Source: Bacilli bacterium (GTDB lineage Bacteria; Bacillota_I; Bacilli_A; ML615J-28; CAG-698). Taken from it: a DNA stretch of 17,856 nucleotides. Made by a program: the position numbers and the translations under genes. The stretch is taken from positions 1-17,856 of the forward strand of contig JAEDHQ010000038.1 of the NCBI GenBank assembly GCA_016296945.1. Direction: 5' to 3'. The notes under the pieces are model-generated. The model was not told where the DNA came from and searched no databases. It saw nothing but the letters and a program-made list of their open reading frames with translations. Below are positions 1 to 7,963 of the stretch, piece after piece (positions within the stretch are counted from its first letter, which is position 1; each line of letters starts with the position of its first letter).

Positions 1-3000
1 ATGATGGAACAGAAAAAACTAAATGAACCTTTGCTAGTTATAATGAAAAAGGTGAAAAAGATAATACTACAACATATCAAACATATCAACCAATTTATTT
101 TGCTGGAAATGGTTCATTATTATCAGATTGAGGACCTTGCTCTAATGAAGCCGCGATTGCAGCAAAAGAAAAGATCGAATCAAGCTGAAGTTATTCTGCA
201 TTTAATTATTCACCAAAAGCTACAGATATTGTAGGCGAAGTTATTACAGGAGTAGCTGGATACTTAATTAATCCATGAATAGGAATTATCGGCACAGCAC
301 TAGCAGCTATATCTGGAACATATCATGCTCTTTGCGATGAAAATTGGTGTCAATGATTAAATAATACAAATGCATATCGTTCTTTTGAAGGACAAGGAAA
401 TACTTTTCATAAACTCAATGATGGAGTTGGTTCTTCTATTATGCCTGCAAAAGAAAATTTTACTGAACTTAAATATTACAATTATGATTCTTATTTTGCG
501 AATTATGGCACTTCTTCAGAAGCTGCATCACAACATATGACTCAAACGGCATTATGGAATGATATTGTATTCCGTGATAAAAATTTAGAGCCAATTCCTA
601 ATAATATTACTTGGTATCAAAATTATTTAGATTCAAATAAAATAGATATTGATACAACCGATTTGAATGAAAAAATTGATTATAATTTCTATGAATATCA
701 TAACTTTTATAAATATATTGTTGCATCCTATTCATTTAGATATGACTCATTACCAGGAAAATTATTTGTTAAAGATAAAAGTTTCCGTATTTTAAGTAAA
801 AATTCTAAATTAAATAGGTATGATTCTTATATTCGTATCCCTGTTTATGAAAATACTAATAGCAATACTATTTTAAATGACTTAACAGAAGATAAAGAAT
901 ATAAAGATAGTCCTAAGAAGAAGAAACCAACTCTATTAGAGCACAAACAATTAATCTATATTAAAGATCCTGAATATTTTACTCAACATAAAATATTTAG
1001 TGCATTAACATGATATCCATTGTATTCAACTGCAAAAGATATTAATATTTCAAACCTAAATATTTGGAAAGAAAAAGAAAATATTACTTTAGAAGATTTA
1101 ATTAAACTTTCAATTAAAGATCAAGCAGATAAAATTAGTTATACAATTGATGATAAAGGCTTAGTAACTTTTTCTTCTTCACAAAGCAATGAGAATAAGA
1201 TGTCTGCTAAATATTTATATGCTCATGTTGAAAATTATTATCGTTCTTATTTTGATGATAATGCTGATCAATATGATGGTAATATTCAAATTAGCAATAA
1301 GATTTCTTCTATTGATAAATATGATAAAAATGGTAATTTAATTAATGCAATTCAAAATCTATCTGAAGTATATTTAATCGATGATGATCGAGCAATAAAT
1401 CCACTAAAGGAATCTGGATCATTAAAATTAAATAATTTATTAATTCCACTTTATACCATTAGTGAAAAAGATAATGCGATGATCAAAATTGATCCCGCAG
1501 ATAATATTAATGAATTACGTTGTTATAGAGTAATTGTTAATAAAATTGATATCAATAAAAATCCTATTTCTTATGAAAGAGTATATTCAAGAGAACAAAT
1601 TCGTGCATGTTTAGGTGAAAATGCTACTGATACAGAATATTGCACTATTGCAACCGCACGTAAATTTATGTATATTAAAAATACATCTATGGAATTTGTG
1701 AATTTCACTCCAAATAATACAGAATTTATTGCAAATATTTATTTATGCAAAAGAAAATTAGATTCAGACGGAAATATTAAAATAACTTCACAAAAATATG
1801 AATATAATTCAAATACTGATAATCCATTAAAAATAGAAGGTGGTTCAAAAACCCTTATTCTTAAAGACGCTAATAGTGAAGAATATAGTTCTACTATTAC
1901 ACTAGTAGAAGATAAAAAAGAATCCTTAATTAATATTTCTAATGGCACATTCTGGTATCGTTATAGAACAAGAATTGAATGACCAACATTAGCAGAATAT
2001 GCGGCAGTAATTGAAACTCAATTGCAAACCTATTGAGATCAAGCATATACAGCCTCTAAATATTGTAAATATTTCTTACCTAAATATTGGCAACCAACAG
2101 ATAGTAATACTAAAAATACTTTTGCAAAAGATATTATTGTTCCAATATTTAACGATAATAATAATGTTATAGGTGTCAGTTTATCAAATACATATTTACC
2201 AGAAGTAGATATTTATAAAAATGATAAATATGAAAACTTTAAATATAAACATTATTTAACTAAATATATTTGAAACTATCGTCCAAATACTAAACCATCA
2301 ATAGAGGATTTAAATGACAATGAATCAATAATTGCACAGCAAGAATCTGCCAATAATATTAAAGCAGATACAGTTTCAATTCTTGTTGATAATCAGTTTA
2401 TTTCAGATATAATGAATCATCTTAATACTAATTTATCTGATTGAGAAGTTTCTGAAAATGGATATATGATTTATTATTATCAATCTGGTGAAAAAACTGG
2501 TATGTTATGGAGTGATCTCATTTCCAAAAAAGTTCCTTCTATGACATTAGATCGTGTAGATGGTCTCTATGGTATGATGTTCTATTTATTAAAAAACAAC
2601 TATACCACAAATTCTTTATCCGAATATGAATCAATTAAGAAACAAAAAGAAACCATTTGGAATAATATTTATACACAATATCCATTCTTATTATTAGAAG
2701 ATAACTATAAATATGAATTAGCAACTAATTCAGAAGAATTATTAAAGATGGCTAAATTAGTATTTAAAGGTAAAAAACAACCAGAAAAAGGTTATTCAGT
2801 AAATATTATTGATACACGAAATTTAGAAGGATATATTGGTCAAGAATTAAAACCTGGTCAAGGTATTGAAATTAATGCATCTGAATATTATGATGAAAAT
2901 GATGATATTTATAAAGCATTATCACAATACTTATTCATTACAGATATTAATTATTCTTTAAGAGATGATACAAACATTAGTATTACAGTTAATAGTATTA

Positions 3001-3047
3001 AATATCAAGAAAAATTACTACAATCATTAGTAAAACTCATTCGTTAA
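1..3047 (+). CDS. Large tail-associated structural protein, 5' partial, TGA read as Trp
   Basis: One frame, with codons starting at multiples of 3, runs open from the left edge to TAA at 3045-3047, about 1014 residues. It is continuous only with TGA read as Trp. In-frame TGA codons start at 24, 129, 186, 276, 354, 1011, 1980, 2034, 2271 and 2442; about eight other Trp codons are TGG. Under the standard code it would break into fragments. The true start lies outside the window. Residues about 75-110 of the visible part form a Gly/Ala/Ile-rich hydrophobic stretch. The middle is rich in Asn, Asp, Tyr and Lys. The C-terminus, with a motif like SITVNSIKY and ending LVKLIR, resembles the ends of baseplate or tail-hub proteins of Gram-positive phages; this is recalled similarity. 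Lying directly upstream of a fibre gene supports a tail or baseplate role. The frame and the recoding are near certain; the exact tail function is inferred. Confidence 0.85.
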
Positions 3048-3050
3048 TAG

Positions 3051-3082
3051 TTAGGAGAAGTTGAGAAATTGACTTCTCCTAA
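3051..3082 (+). promoter_or_regulatory. Perfect 11-bp hairpin between tail and fibre genes
   Basis: Arms at 3051-3061 (TTAGGAGAAGT) and 3072-3082 (ACTTCTCCTAA) are perfect reverse complements with a 10-nt loop. The hairpin starts four bases after the tail gene's TAA. No U-run follows, so it is not a typical intrinsic terminator. It could be an mRNA-processing or stability hairpin, or a weak attenuator. The left arm carries an SD-like AGGAG that pairing would hide, but no gene starts right after it. The fibre gene has its own SD further downstream (3109-3113). Confidence 0.55.
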
Positions 3083-3122
3083 TAAATATGAGATATTATA
3101 ATTAATATGGAGGCATTAAAAT

Positions 3123-3992
3123 ATGGCATTAAATTGGCAACATATAAAAGGTGTATATAATAAAGATGGTAATTCACTTCCACTTTATACATATATTGAA
3201 TTTTCTAATACTAATACAGCATTAACGACAGTAGATGCTGTACCCACATTATATGTTAGTAATAATAATCATTCTTCATTAGCAGAAATTGAAACAGGAG
3301 CAACTAAATTAGGTAAAATTATAACATCAAAAGCAATAAATCAAACTGTAGATGTGCCTTTTACCTTTAAAGATACTTTATCAATTAACTATTTAAATGG
3401 TAAAGCATTATTAAAATTAACAAATAATACAACAAGTTTATTAGAATATATATATGATAATGTAAATAATAAAATTAATATAAAATCTAATAATATCTTA
3501 TTTAAAACAATTAATAATAATGATGTCTTAGAATTAAATAAAGATGAAGTTAAAATTCATGCTCCAAAATTAAATACTAAAGATATTAATGTAGAAAGAG
3601 GTTCTTTATTAACAATTGGAGAAAAAACTAAAGTTACAGAAGAATTTGTTCAAGCATCATATTTCAATGCCACATCTGATATTCGCGCAAAAGAAAATAT
3701 TGTTCCATTTAATCAAAATGCTTTAGATATTATAAACAAACTTCAAACATATACATATAACTATAGAGATTCTAAACAAAAATCTTATGGTATTATGGCA
3801 CAAGATATGTTAGATACTGATATCAATGGGTTCTCATTTGTCGAAAATGTCGCGGCGACAGGTGAAGATGGGGACTATATGTCAATTCATGAGAGTAAAT
3901 TAGTATACTTATTAATTGAAGGTATGAAAGAACAACAAAAAGAAATTCAATCCTTAAAGAAAGAATTGGAGGAATTAAAAAATGGCAAATAA
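3123..3992 (+). CDS. Tail fibre/spike with C-terminal peptidase S74 chaperone domain
   Basis: This is a 289-residue protein. GGAGG at 3109-3113 lies nine bases before the ATG. The C-terminal third carries the intramolecular chaperone signature of phage fibres and endosialidases (peptidase S74 / ICA). Ser185-Asp-Ile-Arg-Ala-Lys190 matches the SDxRxK core with the Ser-Lys pair five residues apart. It is followed by NI, a YNYRD stretch and YGIMAQDM. The last about 25 residues (EQQKEIQSLKKELEEL) form a coiled coil. In known members the domain drives trimer folding and then cuts itself off at the serine. Here that would release about 105 residues and leave a fibre of about 184. Residues 1-184 are Asn/Thr-rich and beta-like, with no recognised receptor-binding domain. 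The protein is short for a whole fibre, so it may be a distal tip or side fibre. All codons fit the standard code; its one Trp is TGG. Confidence 0.85.
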   Translation: MALNWQHIKGVYNKDGNSLPLYTYIEFSNTNTALTTVDAVPTLYVSNNNHSSLAEIETGATKLGKIITSKAINQTVDVPFTFKDTLSINYLNGKALLKLTNNTTSLLEYIYDNVNNKINIKSNNILFKTINNNDVLELNKDEVKIHAPKLNTKDINVERGSLLTIGEKTKVTEEFVQASYFNATSDIRAKENIVPFNQNALDIINKLQTYTYNYRDSKQKSYGIMAQDMLDTDINGFSFVENVAATGEDGDYMSIHESKLVYLLIEGMKEQQKEIQSLKKELEELKNGK

Positions 3993-4224
3993 ACATAGCA
4001 CATTAGCCGGATATAAAACACAAATTGGTACAACTTCTGGAGATCACACTACTTATACAAATGTTCGCTTATTAGATGCTAATGACTCTCCATTTATTTC
4101 TGCAGATGAATTAATGCGTTGTTTAAAAGACACATTAGAATCGACTAATACAGAAGAAACCAATGCGCTTACAGCAATTAAAGCATCAACGGACGATATT
4201 AAATCACTTTGGTCATCAAATTAA
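3982..4224 (+). CDS. Small hypothetical protein downstream of fibre gene
   Basis: This is an 80-residue protein whose start overlaps the end of the fibre gene by 11 bp. GGAGG at 3968-3972, inside the fibre gene, sits nine bases before the ATG, which points to coupled translation. It has no membrane segment and no recognised domain. The first half is Thr/Gly/Tyr-rich; the second half looks helical. By position it may be a fibre-associated or small virion protein, but the function is unknown. It ends with TAA six bases before a strong terminator. Confidence 0.7.
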   Translation: MANKHSTLAGYKTQIGTTSGDHTTYTNVRLLDANDSPFISADELMRCLKDTLESTNTEETNALTAIKASTDDIKSLWSSN

Positions 4225-4230
4225 AAATAA

Positions 4231-4260
4231 AGCCTCGGTAATTCCGAGGCTATTTTATTT
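4231..4260. terminator. Intrinsic terminator, probably bidirectional
   Basis: A stem AGCCTCGG (4231-4238) pairs with CCGAGGCT (4244-4251) around a 5-base loop, followed by ATTTTATTT on the plus strand. The bases upstream (AAAAATAA) give a U-rich tail on the minus strand. It lies between the convergent small structural gene and the resolvase gene, so it can end both transcripts. Confidence 0.85.
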
Positions 4261-4273
4261 ACTAAAAATTATT

Positions 4274-4993
4274 TTATTTACTTCCAAAGGCTAATTTATA
4301 TTCTTTTTTATGCACTCTACTTCCGTATTGGCCAATCAAAATTGCTTCCGCAATATCATCAGTTACAGTTACTCCATATTTTTCTTTTACTACTGCCATT
4401 GAAAGTAATTTTTCTTCTTTGCGGGTTTTTCCACATGTGCCCGCATATTTTCTTCAGACATTAGGACTAACTACTTCATATTCAATATTATTTTCTGCGC
4501 AAGTTACTTCGATAACTCCTAATAACATAGCTAATATTTTAAATGTCATAACTGCACCATGTTGTTGTTGGATATCTTCCATAACAATAAAATCTGGTTT
4601 TCATGCATTGATTACAATATCATTAATAAATTTTTTAATTTTTACTAGTCTACTGACAGCATCACCAGTAAAAGTATACAATGAATAGAAAACCATTTTA
4701 CCATCATCTCAAATACTTAAACCAAAGTGTTCAGTTGCTTGATCAAAAGCAATTACTCGATAACCATTTTTCTCCGGCACTATATGCGGATTAATAAAAT
4801 TAATTGATTTATCACAAATTGGACATGTAAAAGATGGGCGTCTAAAATCATTCATTGACACCTCAATTTTATGTCCATGTTCACATTGAATAATAATTGG
4901 ACTATTTAATGTAGAATAATTAGTATCATCTACTAATGTAAAATTTTTTGTGGCAAGTTCTTCTTTAATTTTTTCCGTTGTTAATCTCGCCAT
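4274..4993 (-). CDS. RuvC-like Holliday junction resolvase with N-terminal zinc ribbon, TGA read as Trp
   Basis: This is a 239-residue protein, visible only under table 4; TGA encodes Trp95, Trp131 and Trp180 (4709-4711, 4601-4603, 4454-4456). Residues about 18-62 form a zinc ribbon: Cys37-x-His-x-His41 with Cys57-Pro-Ile-Cys60. From residue 78 a RuvC-type RNase H fold follows. It shows RVIAFD with Asp84, then FIVMED with Glu139, then a TDDIAEAIL helix with Asp212/Asp213 as the usual C-terminal acidic pair. Known relatives, RuvC and phage-encoded RuvC-like enzymes, cut four-way junctions and clear branched DNA before packaging. An AAGGA-type ribosome site precedes the ATG. The start overlaps the upstream 70-residue gene by 29 bp, forming a two-gene unit. 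Under the standard code translation would stop at residue 94, leaving only the zinc ribbon and the first catalytic Asp. It has no TGG codon. Confidence 0.85.
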
Positions 4994-5177
4994 TATTATG
5001 TTCCTTTTCTAACTTTTCTGTTAATAAACTTTCTACTATTGCAATTTGCATAACTAAATCACTTTCAAAAATCATTTTACTTACTTTTTCTTGCAATTTA
5101 TCGTGCATATCGCTTAATTCGTCAATAGTAAAATCTTTAATTTTATTTTTAAATTCTAAAATACTATTATTTTCCAT
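4965..5177 (-). CDS. Small acidic helical protein upstream of the resolvase
   Basis: This 70-residue protein starts at the ATG at 5175-5177, with GGAG seven bases upstream. The frame is open to 5222, but the further-upstream start has no ribosome site and falls inside the predicted promoter, so I chose the shorter form. It is rich in Glu, Lys, Ile and Leu, with a predicted long helix (residues about 15-60) that may form a coiled coil. It has no recognised domain. The 29-bp overlap with the resolvase gene suggests co-translation and perhaps a shared pathway. Function unknown. Confidence 0.65.
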   Translation of the reverse strand: MENNSILEFKNKIKDFTIDELSDMHDKLQEKVSKMIFESDLVMQIAIVESLLTEKLEKEHNNGEINNGKN

Positions 5178-5201
5178 ATGATATCTCCTATCTATAAATA
5201 T

Positions 5202-5230
5202 AGTATAGTAGTTGCTACCCAATAATTCAA
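5202..5230 (-). promoter_or_regulatory. Sigma-70-type promoter for the resolvase unit
   Basis: On the minus strand TTGAAT (5225-5230), a 17-bp spacer and TATACT (5202-5207) match a vegetative promoter with one change in the -10 box and two in the -35 box. It would give a leader of about 20 bases before the ribosome site of the 70-residue gene. It lies in the divergent gap between this unit and the holin-like gene (5178-5324). I see no equally good promoter in the gap for the plus strand. Confidence 0.6.
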
Positions 5231-5324
5231 AATTGATAATCGTAATTTGATTTGCTCAGTAGTATCATTAATACTAATAATGTATGTAATATAAGACAAA
5301 GCTGTAGAGCGGGAGACATAAACG

Positions 5325-5738
5325 ATGCAACCATGATTAAGTATTGTGCTTTCTTTAGGAGGATCTACTCTTTGTGGTTTAATTGTAACCGCAATCTGAA
5401 ATCTTTTAAATAAAAAAGCTATAAAAGCTAAAGAATTACAAGAGAAAGAAAAAACAGACAAATTAATTGATACTATTAAATCTAATACCAAACCACTTGA
5501 AGAAAAAATTGATTTAATAGCATTAGGCACTCAAGCAACTTTACGTAATGATTTATTAAATTGTTATTATGCTTGTGATAAAAAAGGATATAAAACAAAC
5601 GAAGATATTCAAAATTTTGCTGATATGTATGAAGCATATCATAATTTACATGGAAATTCCTTCATTGAACAAACTGCTAAGATATTTGCACATTTGCCAA
5701 CTGAAGAAGAATATAAAAGACAACATAAAGGAGAATAA
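5325..5738 (+). CDS. Holin-like membrane protein, TGA read as Trp at codon 4
   Basis: This 137-residue gene exists as an intact frame only under table 4, with TGA at 5334-5336 (Trp4) and 5397-5399 (Trp25). GGGAG at 5311-5315 lies nine bases before the ATG; in-frame TAA codons at 5292 and 5319 rule out a longer start. Residues about 5-27 form one transmembrane helix. A charged helix follows (about 30-62), then a soluble domain with LGTQATLRNDLL, KGYKTNEDIQNF, YEAYHNLHGN and LPTEEEY. That pattern recalls small holin-like proteins found beside lysis genes in Gram-positive phages (recalled similarity). It lies two bases upstream of a second holin-like gene in the same operon. In holin families such proteins form or regulate the membrane lesion that releases endolysin. 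With TGA as stop only three residues would be made. A role as antiholin cannot be excluded. Confidence 0.8.
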
Positions 5739-5740
5739 TT

Positions 5741-6097
5741 ATGCACTTATTTACTGTTGATTGGTTAACAACCGCACAAGGCGTCTTATCTTTAATCACT
5801 GGTTTAGTAGGATTAATAGGTACTGGAATTGGCGCATTCTTTGCTATTAAAAATTTCATTGTAGCCACAAAAACTAAGAAAGCAAGTGAAATTTGGAACA
5901 TGATTATGTCAATGGCTGATGCCGCAATGAAAGAGGCAGAAGCAAGTTTAAAATCTGGCGAAGATAAAAAGAAAATGGTTATTGATGCTGTTGATGCCGG
6001 ATGTAAAGCCGCAGGCATTGATTTATCAGCATTTTTAAATCAATTAAATAGTTATATTGATCAAACTATTTCTTTTGTTAACCAAATGAAAAAATAG
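5741..6097 (+). CDS. Phage holin, LLH-like
   Basis: This is a 118-residue protein; GGAG at 5730-5733 overlaps the end of the upstream gene and serves its ATG. Residues about 12-41 form a single Gly/Ile/Leu-rich transmembrane helix. An Ala/Lys/Glu-rich helix follows with MADAAMKEAEASLKSGEDKK, then GIDLSAFLNQLNSYIDQTI. Size, single membrane helix and the tail motif around SGEDKK fit the LL-H-type holin family of Gram-positive phages. It would permeabilise the host membrane to let endolysin reach the wall. No endolysin gene follows, and a terminator comes directly after, so the lytic enzyme must be elsewhere or absent. Both Trp codons are TGG. It stops with TAG, the only TAG stop among the complete genes here. 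Confidence 0.8.
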   Translation: MHLFTVDWLTTAQGVLSLITGLVGLIGTGIGAFFAIKNFIVATKTKKASEIWNMIMSMADAAMKEAEASLKSGEDKKKMVIDAVDAGCKAAGIDLSAFLNQLNSYIDQTISFVNQMKK

Positions 6098-6117
6098 TTA
6101 TTATTTTCTAATAATTG

Positions 6118-6146
6118 AAAAGGACTCATATGAGTCCTTTTTCTTT
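6118..6146. terminator. Palindromic bidirectional terminator
   Basis: GGACTC (6122-6127) pairs with GAGTCC (6132-6137) around ATAT, flanked by A-runs upstream and T-runs downstream (6138-6142 and 6144-6146). The whole core is a palindrome, so both strands read stem plus U-run. It separates the lysis cassette from the convergent exonuclease gene, whose TAA stop (6145-6147) lies in its T-tail. Confidence 0.85.
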
Positions 6147-6774
6147 AAAATAAACTTGTTGTATTTTCTTCTTTCCATCTTTGCGGATGAATTTTTGGGT
6201 CTAGCATCCAAAAGATATTTTTAAGCATTATAACGTCTGCTAAAGCATCATGCGCTCCACTGTTATCAAGTCCCAATGTTTCTGCAACCAAAGATAATTT
6301 CCATTTGCGGCCCAACTTATCTTTCAAGCCCAAATAGTTTTGTTTCTTTGCATCTAATACGCAGTCGTAATATCCATCAATACCAGGAAAGTTTTCTTTT
6401 TCAAAGTAATCAAATGGAATACCAAGAGTTTTACAACGTGCATCTAACATACGACGATCAAAAGCTTCACCATTATAAGTTAAGATACAATCAACTTCAT
6501 GATTTTTAAGCCAAACACAAAAATCTGTTAATACATCTATTTCACTTCTGCAATGAACTAAATCTTTAGCATAAATACCATGGACTAAACTAGCATCCGG
6601 AGCAATCTTATGAGTAGTTTTAATTCGTTCATTAAACGAATCAATTATATTTCCTTGTTTGTCGCAAATTAACGCCGCAATTTGCATTGGCGCCGCACTA
6701 TTCCAGTATTTATCAGTAGTTTCTGTGTCTAATACACAAATGCGATTAAAATTAAATTTTCCATTATATGCCAT
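6145..6774 (-). CDS. DEDDh 3'-5' exonuclease (DnaQ/epsilon-like)
   Basis: This is a 209-residue single-domain exonuclease of the DnaQ-like superfamily. All five motif residues are visible: Asp16 and Glu18 in VLDTET, Asp106 in TYNGEAFD, His175 in GAHDALAD and Asp180. The histidine type is that of proofreading subunits such as epsilon. The polymerase encoded upstream in the same direction has no obvious internal exonuclease, so this protein may supply proofreading; that is inferred, and RNase T-like or general DNA-degrading roles are alternatives. Its start overlaps the upstream gene by 11 bp, and AAGGAG nearby supports the ATG. It is the last gene of the minus-strand module. All five Trp codons are TGG. 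Confidence 0.9.
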   Translation of the reverse strand: MAYNGKFNFNRICVLDTETTDKYWNSAAPMQIAALICDKQGNIIDSFNERIKTTHKIAPDASLVHGIYAKDLVHCRSEIDVLTDFCVWLKNHEVDCILTYNGEAFDRRMLDARCKTLGIPFDYFEKENFPGIDGYYDCVLDAKKQNYLGLKDKLGRKWKLSLVAETLGLDNSGAHDALADVIMLKNIFWMLDPKIHPQRWKEENTTSLF

Positions 6775-7870
6775 ATTTAAACTCCTTATTTAATAATTCT
6801 CATGGTACTTCATTTTCTGAATTCTTTTTATTTTTTCACTTAGTTAAGAAAAATTCTTTATCTTGATATGTTTGTCTTAATAAATCTCTAAATCCATCAT
6901 CTCATGTACTTGGATCCGCAATATTAGATTTTGGGTGGGTGCGAGTAAGATATTCAAATCAACTCATCATTTCTGGTTGCGATGATCACTTATTAAGTTC
7001 CTCGAAGAGATGAAAGTATGGTGTATCCAATCTTTGTGTTAAAGGCGCGGCAACAATATGTACACCGGCTTTTCTTCCTTTAATAATAGATTGTTTCATA
7101 TTTACGAAATCTCTATATGCTTTTAAATAATCCTTTCAATGTTTTTCTGCACTGTATTTAACAACTATTTTATTTGCCGAAACATTTACAAATGTCTCTT
7201 GTATTTTATTAATAAACCTAATTGCATCGTCTACTAAATCAAAATCAATTGCATTAAACTTTAATACGCTTCTATTAGTCAATTTTAATTCAAAAATTTT
7301 ATTTTCGATTTCTTTATCAGCTAATACTAAATCAAGCCTGATTGGTTCAAAAAATGAAACGTTTTTTATTTCCTTAAGCATATCTAATGCGTATAATAAT
7401 GATTTTTTTGAACTTTCTCACATATATTTATCAGTAACGATTACCATTTTATTTTTGAAACTATTTCGATAATCTTGAGTAATTGGTAATAATTTTGCAT
7501 TATTATCAAATAATCTAATAAATTCTGCACGTTCTTCTCTAGTATTTTTCTCTGGATAAAGTAAATAATCAGGACGGCATCCTAACATTACTCTGTCCAT
7601 TTTCCAATTAATACGCGCACGATTAGCATTACCCCACCAGCGCACATGGTTATTAGTATAAAAATCAAAAGGAGGATTAGGAGTAGATGATTTTTCTTTA
7701 ATAATATAGTAGAGATCATATGGTCTACGGATATCAAACTCATTTAATACAAATGTAACTTGATCGCCGCATTGTTTGTGATAACTTGAAATGCGCATCG
7801 CATCTACATTATAACAATTTTTCTTTTGTTTTGCATAATAGTAATCTAAATCTCAAATTGTTACTCGCAT
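6764..7870 (-). CDS. Phage protein resembling the B12-binding part of radical-SAM proteins, TGA read as Trp
   Basis: This 368-residue protein is intact only under table 4, with eight TGA-Trp codons (lower coordinates 7853, 7418, 7136, 6986, 6959, 6902, 6836, 6800) and three TGG. A perfect AAAGGAGG (7879-7886) lies eight bases before the ATG. The N-terminus (MRVTIWDLD, then MRISSYHKQCGDQVTF, then YDLYYIIKEK) has the layout of the cobalamin-binding-like domain that opens many phage and gut-bacterial radical-SAM proteins; this is recalled similarity. The three cysteines are scattered. No CxxxCxxC iron-sulphur motif is present, so radical chemistry is not supported. The last about 100 residues are Trp- and Lys-rich with no recognised domain. 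It lies between the polymerase and exonuclease genes and overlaps the latter by 11 bp. Under the standard code only five residues would be made. The gene call is firm; the function is not. Confidence 0.75.
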
Positions 7871-7895
7871 TACTTTGACCTCCTTTCAACTTGAT

Positions 7896-7953
7896 ATCGT
7901 TTGCTACGCAAACTCGCGGTTTCAAATGCGGCCGTGAGTTACGAAGTAACGAT
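7896..7953 (-). other. Structured intergenic element with three nested hairpins
   Basis: The 93-base gap between the polymerase stop and the next ribosome site holds a 58-base block that is about half G+C. On the minus strand it starts ATCGTT and ends AACGAT, which pair with each other. Inside are hairpin GTTAC-TTC-GTAAC, a central stem ACTCACGG...CCGCGAGT (one G.U pair) with a 12-base loop, and hairpin GTTTGC-GTA-GCAAAC. It can fold as one long imperfect hairpin or as a cruciform-like four-way shape. No U-run follows, so it is not a plain terminator. It does not fit a tRNA. It could be an mRNA processing or stability element, an RNA regulator of the downstream gene, or a mobile double-hairpin sequence. 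Confidence 0.6.
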
Positions 7954-7963
7954 TTTGAAATGA

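Noticed and set aside
1..234. 77-residue standard-code frame at the left edge
   Set aside because: It lies in a different frame from the long tail-protein frame, which continues through this stretch once TGA is read as Trp and has sensible protein composition.
441..3047. Three or more separate genes or a decayed tail pseudogene
   Set aside because: The pieces share one frame and the only breaks are TGA codons; no TAA, TAG or frameshift occurs, so this is one recoded gene.
3069..3102. Promoter for the fibre gene (TTGACT and TATAAT)
   Set aside because: The spacing is 22 bp, too long for a usual promoter, and the -35-like string lies in the hairpin arm.
4419..4688. 89-residue plus-strand frame
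   Set aside because: It is the antisense shadow of the RuvC-like gene, whose catalytic motifs are clear.
5192..5530. 112-residue minus-strand frame
   Set aside because: It is antisense to the holin-like gene and covers the divergent promoter; it has no ribosome site of note.
5569..6018. Frames at 5569-5760 (+) and 5677-6018 (-)
   Set aside because: Both are shadows of the two holin-like genes, which have ribosome sites and membrane helices.
7896..7953. tRNA gene, because of a TTCAAAT loop-like string
   Set aside because: The bases flanking that string do not form a T-arm stem, and no acceptor or anticodon arm can be drawn.
7896..7953. Intrinsic terminator after dnaE
   Set aside because: No U-run follows on the minus strand, and a strong ribosome site with the next gene follows directly.
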